A stretch of DNA of 20,027 bases, taken from the NCBI GenBank assembly GCA_029266795.1, contig JAQSWE010000010.1, positions 1 to 20,027 on the forward strand. Reading direction: 5' to 3'. Of this stretch, positions 13,035 to 19,461 are shown in pieces. The position numbers were made by a program, and so were the translations under genes. The DNA is from Alphaproteobacteria bacterium (GTDB taxonomy: Bacteria; Pseudomonadota; Alphaproteobacteria; Micavibrionales; UBA2020). Every line of letters begins with the position of its first letter. Within the stretch, counting starts at the first letter, position 1. Under the pieces are notes generated by a model. That model was not told the origin of the DNA. It worked only from the letters and a program-made list of their open reading frames with translations, and did no database searches.

Positions 13035-14702
13035 ATGACATTCGCGCACAAGACGTTCCTGTGGTTCATGCTGGCCATCCTGCTGCTGATGGCGGATGTC
13101 ATTCTGGTGTATCGCAGCTTCACGCAGTTCGATTCACAGAAGAACCTTGTTACCCATACCTACGAAGTCATCAATACGCTGGAGGAGGTCGTATCGTCGC
13201 TGAAAGACGTGCAATCGGCCCAGCGCGGCTATGTCATTACGGGGCAGCTGGATTATCTGACGCCTTACAGCGTCGCGGTGCCGCGCATCCCCGAAAGCCT
13301 GCACAAACTGGAAGTTCTCGTCGCGGATAACAAAACGCAGGAAAAAAACCTCGCCCTGCTGCGGCAGGAAGCCGAAAAACGGATGCAGATAGCGGCCGAC
13401 ATCATCGCGGCTTACGAGCAAAAGGGGCAGGAGGCAGCTTTCGCCCTTGTCCGCAGCGGCGCAGGCAAGAAAGAAATGGACCAGATCCGCGGGCTGGTGG
13501 CCGAGATGATCAGCATCGAGCAGCGGCTACTGGCGCTGCGGCAGGACAAGGTGGATGCGGCAGCGGAGGTGACATTGAGCCTTGGCAGCATGGGCGTTAT
13601 TCTCTGCGTTGTCATTCTGGGCGCGGTTTTCATCATGATCCACCGCCTTGCCCTGCGCCGCGAGCGCGCGGAGAAACAGGCACAAGCCGCGCTGGTCGAA
13701 ATTCGCACCGTGTCGGAGCAGGACGCGCTCATCAGCCATATGACCGATTACCTGCAAAGCTGCCGCAAGGTATTGGAAGCCTATGAAGTCGTCGCGAAAT
13801 CGCTGCCGCAGATTTTGCCCGGAACATCGGGCGGCATCGCGCTGTACAACAATTCGCGCAATATCCTTGAAACCGCGATCAGCTGGGGCGATGCGGAGGG
13901 CGCGCGGGAGTCATTCACGCCGGAGCGTTGCTGGTCGCTGCGGCGCGGGCAGCTTCATCACGTGCATCCGGGCGGCGGGGAGCCGTCTTGCGCCCACCTG
14001 CCCGATACGGCAGCCAACACGCTGTGCTTCCCCATGCAAGCGCAGGGCGACATCGTGGGTTGTTTCTACCTGATGTCGGAAAAACCGGACACGATCAATG
14101 CGCATATTGAAAAAGCCGTTCGCCGGTCAGGGGAACAGATCGCCCTTGCACTGTCGAACCTGAAACTGCAGGAACGTCTACGCGACCAGTCGATCCGCGA
14201 TCCGCTGACCAAACTGTTCAACCGCCGCTATCTGGAAGAGACCATGGACCGCGAGCTGGACCGCGCGCGGCGGAAAGAGCTGCAGCTCGGCGTCATGGTG
14301 CTGGATATCGACCATTTCAAGAAATACAACGACACGCGCGGGCATGACGCGGGCGACGCGCTGCTGGCGCAATTCGCGAAACTGCTGATGGATGGCATCC
14401 GTCAGGAAGACATCGCCTGCCGCTACGGCGGCGAAGAATTCGTCATCATCATGCCGGGCGCGAATGCCGAAATCACCCGCGACCGCGCCCAGCGCATCTG
14501 CGATGCCACGCGCCGCATGAAGATCACCATCGGTTCGGAAATTTTCGGCGGCGTGACTGTATCCATCGGCGTGTCCTGCTACCCTGTCCACGGCTTGCGC
14601 ACCGAAGACCTGATCACCATAGCCGACCAGGCCCTCTACACCGCCAAGCACAGCGGCCGCGACCAGGTGCGCGTGGCGGAAGCGCTCATTTCAGAAGGTT
14701 GA
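13035..14702 (+). CDS. Membrane sensor diguanylate cyclase: CHASE3-GAF-GGDEF
   Basis: The protein has 555 residues. A membrane helix at about 7-28 is followed by a CHASE3-type periplasmic helical domain to about 175, with the typical VQSAQRGYVITGQLDYLTPY. A second membrane helix lies at about 183-205 (SMGVILCVVILGAVFIMIH). A linker coiled coil leads to a GAF-like domain at about 235-375 and a GGDEF domain at about 385-550. The active-site loop is RYGGEEF (GGEEF at 465-469), a functional variant. RQED (456-459), five residues before it, is an intact inhibitory I-site. DPLTKLFNRRYLEE and DIDHFKKYNDTRGHDAGD complete the nucleotide and metal site. It should make cyclic-di-GMP from GTP in response to a periplasmic or membrane signal, with product feedback. 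The ribosome site is weak (GGGGAC). The gene converges with an ankyrin gene three bases beyond its stop. Confidence 0.93.
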   Translation: MTFAHKTFLWFMLAILLLMADVILVYRSFTQFDSQKNLVTHTYEVINTLEEVVSSLKDVQSAQRGYVITGQLDYLTPYSVAVPRIPESLHKLEVLVADNKTQEKNLALLRQEAEKRMQIAADIIAAYEQKGQEAAFALVRSGAGKKEMDQIRGLVAEMISIEQRLLALRQDKVDAAAEVTLSLGSMGVILCVVILGAVFIMIHRLALRRERAEKQAQAALVEIRTVSEQDALISHMTDYLQSCRKVLEAYEVVAKSLPQILPGTSGGIALYNNSRNILETAISWGDAEGARESFTPERCWSLRRGQLHHVHPGGGEPSCAHLPDTAANTLCFPMQAQGDIVGCFYLMSEKPDTINAHIEKAVRRSGEQIALALSNLKLQERLRDQSIRDPLTKLFNRRYLEETMDRELDRARRKELQLGVMVLDIDHFKKYNDTRGHDAGDALLAQFAKLLMDGIRQEDIACRYGGEEFVIIMPGANAEITRDRAQRICDATRRMKITIGSEIFGGVTVSIGVSCYPVHGLRTEDLITIADQALYTAKHSGRDQVRVAEALISEG

Positions 14703-14705
14703 TTG

Positions 14706-15092
14706 TCAGCACATCCCGCGCGGGAAGGACAGCGCCTGCCGCATGGCCTTCTCCCGCCGTTCGATGGCGGCGGCGGTTTCGGCGATGTCGGTGAGGCCGG
14801 CCTTCTCCGCATGTTCACGGAAAGTGAGTCCGCCTTTTTTGACGAAGACGCTCGCATCGGCGCGGAACAGCAGCGTGAGCGAGACTTCATCCTTCATGCC
14901 GAGCGCGATATAGAGCGGATATTCGCCGGCCGCGTTTTTGATATTGGGATCGCAGCCGAGATTCAGGAACTCTTCCACGGCGTCATGCTGCCCCATCTTG
15001 ATCGCACGCGTCAGATAGGTCTCGCCGCCGATTCCCGGCTGGTCGAGGCAGTCGCCGAGTCCAAGGCTGTTGAAGCTGTGGCGGGGGGACAT
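14706..15092 (-). CDS. Small ankyrin-repeat protein
   Basis: The protein has 128 residues with AAAGGA seven bases before the ATG at 15092. It has no signal peptide. Two to three ankyrin repeats fill the centre: GETYLTRAIKMGQHDAVEEFLNLGCDPN, AGEYPLYIALGMKDEVSLTLLFRADASV and GGLTFREHAEKAGLTDIAETAAAIERR, the last degenerate. This is near the minimum length for a stable ankyrin fold. The gene lies tail-to-tail with the cyclase gene with three bases between stops. No partner is evident. It may be an adaptor or regulator acting on a neighbour, but that would be guesswork. Confidence 0.85.
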   Translation of the reverse strand: MSPRHSFNSLGLGDCLDQPGIGGETYLTRAIKMGQHDAVEEFLNLGCDPNIKNAAGEYPLYIALGMKDEVSLTLLFRADASVFVKKGGLTFREHAEKAGLTDIAETAAAIERREKAMRQALSFPRGMC

Positions 15093-15272
15093 GACATGTT
15101 CCTTTAATGCTGCCCCATCATGGCACGGTATGAATCCAAAAGGAATATCGGCATATTATGTAATTGAATTGCTTTATTTATGCCAAATTTAGTCTATTGA
15201 CTCGAGTGGCTTATTCTGGGAATCTCCGCCCGTACCCCGATTTAACATTATTTGTCCAAGGAGCATTCCACA

Positions 15273-15761
15273 ATGGATTTAGGTCTTCCCCCCATCGATC
15301 CCGAAAAAGCATTCAACGCTTTCGAAAACATCCGCAAGGCATTCCAGGAAGCCGCTTCCGCCGACACCGGCGCTGCACAGCCCCTGTTCCAGTCGCTGAG
15401 CGACAAGTTCAACAAAATGGTCGATGACGTCATGGAAATGGGCGCACTCGATCCCAACATCAGCCCCTCCAAGATCATGTTCAAAATGATGCCCGTGATC
15501 ATGGACGTGCAGCGCACCGCGTCGCAAATCCAGCGCCTGGCGCAGACGGATGAGCGCGTGGCCGACACGATGGCAACCCTTGCCGGTACCATCAAAAACG
15601 AAATCACCGGCATCCTGCCCGCAGGCGGCCTGGGCGGTTTCAACCTGCCCGGCCTCGGCGGTCTCGGCGGCGGCAACTCGACCCCCGCTTCGGAAGACAA
15701 GCCGAACATCAACCCGAAAAAACCGAAGAAGCCCGGCAACGGCGGCAGCTTCGACCTCTAA
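15273..15761 (+). CDS. Helical protein with Gly-rich C-terminus, unknown function
   Basis: The product has 162 residues. The start is the ATG at 15273, with AAGGAG nine bases upstream; an in-frame TTG at 15252 lies before that ribosome site and is unlikely. Residues 1-115 are predicted helical and contain several Met/Phe-rich amphipathic stretches (AFNAFENIRKAFQEAA, KFNKMVDDVMEMGAL, IMFKMMPVIMDVQRTASQIQRL). Residues about 118-138 are Gly/Leu/Pro-rich with GGLGG repeats, and the last 25 are Lys/Pro/Asn-rich. It has no signal peptide or membrane helix. I do not recognise a family. It is a single-gene unit: 180 AT-rich bases upstream with TTGACT at 15197 (weak -10 partner) and a strong terminator just downstream. 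The isolated unit and good ribosome site suggest a well-expressed small protein. Confidence 0.8.
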   Translation: MDLGLPPIDPEKAFNAFENIRKAFQEAASADTGAAQPLFQSLSDKFNKMVDDVMEMGALDPNISPSKIMFKMMPVIMDVQRTASQIQRLAQTDERVADTMATLAGTIKNEITGILPAGGLGGFNLPGLGGLGGGNSTPASEDKPNINPKKPKKPGNGGSFDL

Positions 15762-15780
15762 TCGGGTCTGAATAGATCAA

Positions 15781-15815
15781 AAAACCCCTCCGGAAGCGAT
15801 TTCGGAGGGGTTTTT
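15781..15815 (+). terminator. Strong intrinsic terminator
   Basis: AAAACCCCTCCG (15781-15792) pairs with CGGAGGGGTTTT (15803-15814), and the inner bases can extend the stem towards a GCGA loop. A T run ends at 15815. It lies 20 bases after the 162-residue gene. Confidence 0.92.
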
Positions 15816-15817
15816 CT

Positions 15818-15847
15818 TTGCGCCACCCCCTCCGAATCCCTTATATT
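15818..15847 (+). promoter_or_regulatory. Candidate promoter giving a leaderless ankyrin mRNA
   Basis: TTGCGC (15818-15823) and TATATT (15842-15847) are 18 bases apart. The expected transcription start, six to eight bases after the -10, coincides with the ATG at 15855. No Shine-Dalgarno sequence precedes that ATG. Confidence 0.45.
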
Positions 15848-15854
15848 TACATAT

Positions 15855-16547
15855 ATGGAAGTACCCAAGTCATTAGAGTTGCTGCTGCTGGAAGCGGCGC
15901 GCCAGAACGACAGCCGTGAAGTGCGCGTGCTGCTGGGCCTCGGCGCACATCCGAACCTGACCGAAGCCGATGGCACATCCGCGCTGCATTACGCCGCCAA
16001 GTCCGGCAATGCCGATCTGCTCGACGCGCTGCTGGAACATCCCCGCATCATCGTGGATGCCCGCGACGATCAGGGGATAACCCCGCTGATGGAAGCGTCG
16101 CGCAACGGGAAAAATGCCGCCATTGAAAAACTGGCGTCGCGTGGCGCGCAGATCGAGGCCGTCGATGACAGTTTCCGCACGCCCCTGATGCTGGCCGCCT
16201 TTGCCGGCAAGGGCGACGCCGTGCGCGCCCTGCTGAAACGCGGCGCGCAGCCGAATGTAAAATCGGCCAAGGGCGGCTATACCGCGCTGCATTACGCAGT
16301 GGTGCGCAGCAACTACACAGCCGTCGTCGCGCTGGTGGAGGGCGGGGCGGATGGCACGATTCCGAACGACGTGAACCTGACACCGCTGGAACTGGCGCAG
16401 ACGCGAAACCAGGCCGATGCGGAAACACACAACATGACCCAGTTTTTATCTGCGGCCGGCGTGCAGAAATTCCTGAAGGAAGGCAGCCACCGCAAACTGG
16501 CCGCACCGCAAACCGCGCATTTCAAAAAGAAACCGCCGCAGCCTTAA
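15855..16547 (+). CDS. Ankyrin-repeat protein (plus strand), probably leaderless
   Basis: The protein has 230 residues. Ankyrin repeats run from about residue 5 to 190: MEVPKSLELLLLEAARQNDSREVRVLLGLGAHPN, DGTSALHYAAKSGNADLLDALLEH, QGITPLMEASRNGKNAAIEKLASRGAQIE, FRTPLMLAAFAGKGDAVRALLKRGAQPN, GGYTALHYAVVRSNYTAVVALVEGGAD and a partial NLTPLELAQTRNQ. Five to six well-formed repeats make this the cleanest ankyrin array in the window. The C-terminal 40 residues are Lys/His-rich without repeats. There is no signal peptide. The ATG lacks a ribosome site but sits where transcription should start from the TATATT box, which suggests leaderless translation. It is the only one of the six ankyrin genes on the plus strand. 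Its binding partner is unknown. Confidence 0.92.
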   Translation: MEVPKSLELLLLEAARQNDSREVRVLLGLGAHPNLTEADGTSALHYAAKSGNADLLDALLEHPRIIVDARDDQGITPLMEASRNGKNAAIEKLASRGAQIEAVDDSFRTPLMLAAFAGKGDAVRALLKRGAQPNVKSAKGGYTALHYAVVRSNYTAVVALVEGGADGTIPNDVNLTPLELAQTRNQADAETHNMTQFLSAAGVQKFLKEGSHRKLAAPQTAHFKKKPPQP

Positions 16548-16552
16548 AACAA

Positions 16553-16583
16553 TTCACCCCGCGAATGTATGTCGCGGGGTGAA
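16553..16583 (-). terminator. Hairpin between convergent genes, terminator for the minus-strand small gene
   Basis: TTCACCCCGCGA (16553-16564) and TCGCGGGGTGAA (16572-16583) form a perfect 12-base stem with a seven-base loop. On the minus strand it is followed by TTGTTTT, so it should end transcription of the 16605-16844 gene. The plus strand lacks a T run, but the stem may also halt ankyrin transcripts. Confidence 0.85.
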
Positions 16584-16604
16584 ATTGACCGTTTTAAAAT
16601 GATT

Positions 16605-16844
16605 TCAGTGGCTGGTTGGTTTGCCGTCACCTTCATGCAGGTGCTTGTGCAGCAGGCGCAGGGACGGGCGCTTGAGGAGATCTTTTTCGGCCATGTTCGC
16701 AAGGCGCAGGGCGGATTTGACGCAGGCCTCGTGCTCGACAAAAAACTTGATTCGCTGTTCGTCGGGATGCGGCTGCTGCAGTTCCCAGGCGAGTTCGCGG
16801 GTTTCGTAAGTATCCATGTCTGCGGTGGTATCAAGGCGCGCCAT
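16605..16844 (-). CDS. Small charged protein of unknown function
   Basis: The product has 79 residues from the ATG at 16844, with AAGGAGA giving about nine bases of spacing; an ATG two codons earlier (16850) is too close to the ribosome site. It is hydrophilic and mostly helical, rich in Glu, Lys, His and Leu (YETRELAWELQQPHPDEQRIKFFVEHEACVKSALRLANMAEKDLLKRPSLRLLHKHLHEGDGKPTSH). It has no signal peptide and no membrane helix, and a single cysteine. The tandem helices with an outlying His-rich tail do not match a family I know. It is a single-gene unit ending in a strong hairpin. An overlapping frame of similar length (to 16834) has no ribosome site and is judged a shadow. Confidence 0.7.
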   Translation of the reverse strand: MARLDTTADMDTYETRELAWELQQPHPDEQRIKFFVEHEACVKSALRLANMAEKDLLKRPSLRLLHKHLHEGDGKPTSH

Positions 16845-17133
16845 CGTCATTCTCTCCTTCTAGCTTGCTGAAACTGTGTCATGCGTCATTAACGCGAGAA
16901 AGCGGCTTCGCGTTGCATTCGCATGATTTTTCCGGTGGTTTGCTGTCAAAATGTGAAGCACTTTTTATCCAAAAATATAATTCAATCATAGGTTTGCAGG
17001 GAAAACGCCGCTAATGATGAGTCTCTCGCCTGCTGATAATTCGAGTCTAGGCCGAATATATGAAAAGATTGTTAACACTGGGGTATTCCTGCCCGCGTCA
17101 GGCAATTTCGGCGCTGAAAACAAGGGTTATCTT

Positions 17134-17145
17134 GAACATACGTTC
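17134..17145. promoter_or_regulatory. Inverted repeat GAAC-N4-GTTC, possible operator
   Basis: GAACATACGTTC lies 23 bases upstream of the TetR -35 box. The arms are perfect four-base inverted repeats. It happens to fit the Gram-positive LexA/DinR box GAAC-RNRY-GTTC, but alphaproteobacterial LexA usually binds GTTC-N7-GTTC, so a site for the TetR protein itself or another dimeric regulator is as likely. Confidence 0.3.
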
Positions 17146-17167
17146 TCACTTTAACCCCAAGGAATGT

Positions 17168-17197
17168 TTGCTTTTTACCGCTCCGCTGCTCTATAAA
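17168..17197 (+). promoter_or_regulatory. Candidate promoter of the TetR gene
   Basis: TTGCTT (17168-17173) and TATAAA (17192-17197) are separated by 18 bases, about 70 bases before the start codon. Both boxes are good matches to the vegetative consensus. Confidence 0.55.
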
Positions 17198-17267
17198 AAC
17201 GACGACCGCCACGGGAAATACTGTTTGCTTCCGGGCGCCGATTTTTTTCAAAAGGGATTACCGATTT

Positions 17268-17882
17268 ATGGGACGCAAGCTGGAATTTTGCCGAGATAAA
17301 GCCCTCCACACCGCAATGGAAAGTTTTTGGGCGCATGGCTATGAATCAACCTCGATGCGCGACCTCGCGCAGCGCCTCGGCCTTCATCTGGGTTCGGTCT
17401 ATAACGCGCTTGGCGACAAGGAAAAAGTTTTCGAGGCGGCATTGCGCCTCAATTTCCAGGAACACATGCAGCCCCGCCTGAAGGCGCTGGCGGAAGATCC
17501 GAACCCGCTGCAGGCACTCGACCGCCACCTGACGCATATCGTCGAAGAATGCAGCAAGCCCGAAGCGGGCCCCGGCTGTTTCATCGTCAACTCGCTGCTG
17601 GAAATTACGCATATCAACGACAACATCACCGCACTGCTGAACGATTACATGACGCAGTGGCAGGAATCCTACGCGGCCTGCATCGAGAACGCGAAGCGCC
17701 TGGGCCAGGTGCCGCCATCGACCGATGCGCAGAAATATTCGCATATGCTGCTGGCATCGGCATTGTCGATGCGCGCCTTTGCGAAATTGCAGATCCCCAT
17801 GCAGTCGATTGACGATGTGCGCGCCTGCACGCTGAAGGCGCTGGCGTCGAACACCGACACGCTCAAGGCGACGGCGGCTTAA
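17268..17882 (+). CDS. TetR/AcrR-family transcriptional regulator
   Basis: The protein has 204 residues, the typical size. The N-terminal DNA-binding domain shows the TetR pattern: ALHTAMESFWAHGYESTSMRDLAQRLGLHLGSVYNALGDKEKVFEAAL (about residues 13-60), with the helix-turn-helix in TSMRDLAQRLGLHLGSVYNALG. The C-terminal ligand domain contains GPGCFIVNSLLEI (about 101-113), as in the AcrR subgroup reading 'GCL..N...E'. Such regulators repress genes for efflux or degradation until a small ligand binds. AAGGGA before the ATG supports the start. No efflux or enzyme gene is adjacent: the left neighbour is a divergent small protein and the right an ankyrin gene, so the target is unknown apart from probable self-control through the upstream region. 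Its last 20 bases overlap the end of the convergent ankyrin-type gene. Confidence 0.92.
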   Translation: MGRKLEFCRDKALHTAMESFWAHGYESTSMRDLAQRLGLHLGSVYNALGDKEKVFEAALRLNFQEHMQPRLKALAEDPNPLQALDRHLTHIVEECSKPEAGPGCFIVNSLLEITHINDNITALLNDYMTQWQESYAACIENAKRLGQVPPSTDAQKYSHMLLASALSMRAFAKLQIPMQSIDDVRACTLKALASNTDTLKATAA

Positions 17883-18543
17883 GTTTTCTTTTTTGTGCTG
17901 ACTGCTTCAGGTTGCGCAAGGCTTCTTGCGCGATGTCGGCTTGGCGCGATTCAACGTAACGTTCCTGCGCCAGCTTGCGCGCGTCATTGGGCATCGCGTC
18001 CCATGTTGCGCCGGCGGACAAGATCAATTCGACAACCGTGCGGCGCGTGGCCATATCGTCAATATCCGCGGCAGCCGACAAGGCATGGCGCGGCGGTTGC
18101 ATATGCGCAGTTGAATCGGGGTTTGCGCCCTGCGCGATCATGAATTTCAGCAGATCGATATCCGCCTGCCCAGCAGCCTGCACGAACAGCGCGCCCGACA
18201 TGAATTGCGGGTCTGCGCCCAGTTCTGCGAGCGGCTTCACGAATTCAAGCTTGCCCATCACGGGCAGGATGGAGACGGCGATACGCTGCGCGTCATCGGG
18301 CTTTTGTTCGGCGAGATAACGGAACAGCCCCGTTGCGCCCGCCTGCATCGACAATACCACCAGCGACATATGCGCCATTTTCGGCGTCACGGCGTCGATG
18401 GTCGCGTAATAGGCCGAGAGTTCGTCGCGCTTCACATCGGATTGGTCGAATATGTCTTTCAGCAGCAGCGCGACCATGGGTCGGTCATCGTCCTTTGCAG
18501 CGGCGTAAATGGCGTCCTGCAGCTCCCTGTTTTGCGGCGTCAT
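17863..18543 (-). CDS. Degenerate ankyrin-type protein, last gene of a minus-strand operon
   Basis: The protein has 226 residues. Ankyrin features are weak but present: LVVLSMQAGATGLFRYLAEQKPD, LEFVKPLAELGADPQF, AGQADIDLLKFMIAQGANPDS and TRRTVVELILSAGATWD. The GAxP turn and LLxxGA ends are kept while the TPLHxAA starts are mostly lost. The C-terminus is charged (ALRNLKQSAQKRKLKPPSP). There is no signal peptide. The ATG overlaps the stop of the upstream gene (18540-18543), so the two are translationally coupled. The 3' end overlaps the TetR coding sequence by 20 bases in antisense. Loss of the repeat consensus suggests a divergent solenoid, not necessarily a dead gene, since the frame is intact. 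Confidence 0.75.
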   Translation of the reverse strand: MTPQNRELQDAIYAAAKDDDRPMVALLLKDIFDQSDVKRDELSAYYATIDAVTPKMAHMSLVVLSMQAGATGLFRYLAEQKPDDAQRIAVSILPVMGKLEFVKPLAELGADPQFMSGALFVQAAGQADIDLLKFMIAQGANPDSTAHMQPPRHALSAAADIDDMATRRTVVELILSAGATWDAMPNDARKLAQERYVESRQADIAQEALRNLKQSAQKRKLKPPSP

Positions 18544-19454
18544 GCTGCACCCGGTAACAAAGGTTTGCGGCGGGCAAAGCCGGCGATGCGCAGTTGCGCG
18601 ATATCACGCATGATGCGGTCGGGATCCAGTTGTTCGCGGTAGCGTGCGGGAACGGCATCCAGCAGTTTCTGCGCCTGTTCCGGCTGCGCGGACCAGAGCG
18701 CCGGTGCAAAGGCGAGCGGCAGTTGCCTGCGGTGGCCCAGTAGAGATACGGCGGATTGCCCGAAACGGTCTTCGACAAGCATATCCGCGACACCAAGGCG
18801 CGACGTGCGGGCGATATAATCCAGCACTTGGGGCGCTTGTCCGGCACGGATCGCCAGCATCAGGCCTGTCATGCCGTCGGCTGAAACTTTATCGGCTAAT
18901 TTTTGCGGGGTGAAGCCACCGGCGAAATGCGCCGCAAAGAGATTTTTTTCGGCATCCAGATTGACGGCGACCTGTTGCAGCAGGCCATCGGCATCATAGG
19001 CGCGTCCGATGGACAAAAGGCTGACGATATCTTCACCCGGTTTCAGCAGGCAGCGCTCGATATATCCCGCGTCTCCCTGCTTGAGGGCGTAGATGCCAGC
19101 CTTGATGCGTTCCTCGGCACTCATACCGGCGGCAACAAGGCGTTCCAGCAATTTATAGGCGCTATCCCTGTCTTCTTCGAAGAAAGCCCATAATTTATCA
19201 AACCCCACGCCTTCCGCGCTGCAGCCCAGATCAAGCAGCAGGTTTGCCATCTGCAGGTCGTCGGTGCGATGAATAGCCCAGGATAGAAATGAAATCCCGC
19301 CGCCGGCCTGCGTCATATCCGCGCCGTTTTGTACCAGCGCCTCGACTTGGCTGTAAGACAGCATATCGACGGCAATCGCGAGCGCGGCATTTTTTTCAGG
19401 TAGGCTGGCAGCCTGCATTTTGGCGCGCCATGTTTCAAAGCGGGGGTCGGTCAT
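18540..19454 (-). CDS. Degenerate ankyrin-type protein, middle gene of a minus-strand operon
   Basis: The protein has 304 residues from the ATG at 19454, seven bases after the upstream stop. The frame is open further (to 19580) but that part lies antisense to nothing and in the wrong frame of the upstream gene, so coupling from the neighbour fits better. No strong ribosome site is seen. Repeat-like pieces include AVDMLSYSQVEALVQNGADMTQ, GGISFLSWAIHRTDDLQMANLLLDLGCSAEG, KLLERLVAAGMS and DGMTGLMLAIRAGQAPQVLDYIARTSR. Between them lie stretches without clear consensus. It has no signal peptide. It is downstream of a canonical ankyrin gene and upstream of another degenerate one, and all three probably act on a common target or arose by duplication and drift. 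Confidence 0.75.
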   Translation of the reverse strand: MTDPRFETWRAKMQAASLPEKNAALAIAVDMLSYSQVEALVQNGADMTQAGGGISFLSWAIHRTDDLQMANLLLDLGCSAEGVGFDKLWAFFEEDRDSAYKLLERLVAAGMSAEERIKAGIYALKQGDAGYIERCLLKPGEDIVSLLSIGRAYDADGLLQQVAVNLDAEKNLFAAHFAGGFTPQKLADKVSADGMTGLMLAIRAGQAPQVLDYIARTSRLGVADMLVEDRFGQSAVSLLGHRRQLPLAFAPALWSAQPEQAQKLLDAVPARYREQLDPDRIMRDIAQLRIAGFARRKPLLPGAA

Positions 19455-19461
19455 CGCGGGG

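Larger units (their letters stand above)
16845..17267. other. 423-base AT-rich intergenic region upstream of the TetR gene
   Basis: This gap between the divergent small gene and the TetR gene is the longest in the window and clearly richer in A+T than its neighbours. It contains an operator-like repeat (17134-17145) and a promoter candidate (17168-17197). A 79-codon plus frame at 17060-17299 runs into the TetR gene, has no ribosome site and odd composition, and is not accepted. A small RNA cannot be excluded. Confidence 0.6.

Noticed and set aside
17060..17299. 79-codon plus-strand frame upstream of and into the TetR gene
   Set aside because: No Shine-Dalgarno sequence, overlaps the TetR start, spans the TetR promoter candidate, and shows no domain or composition of a real protein.
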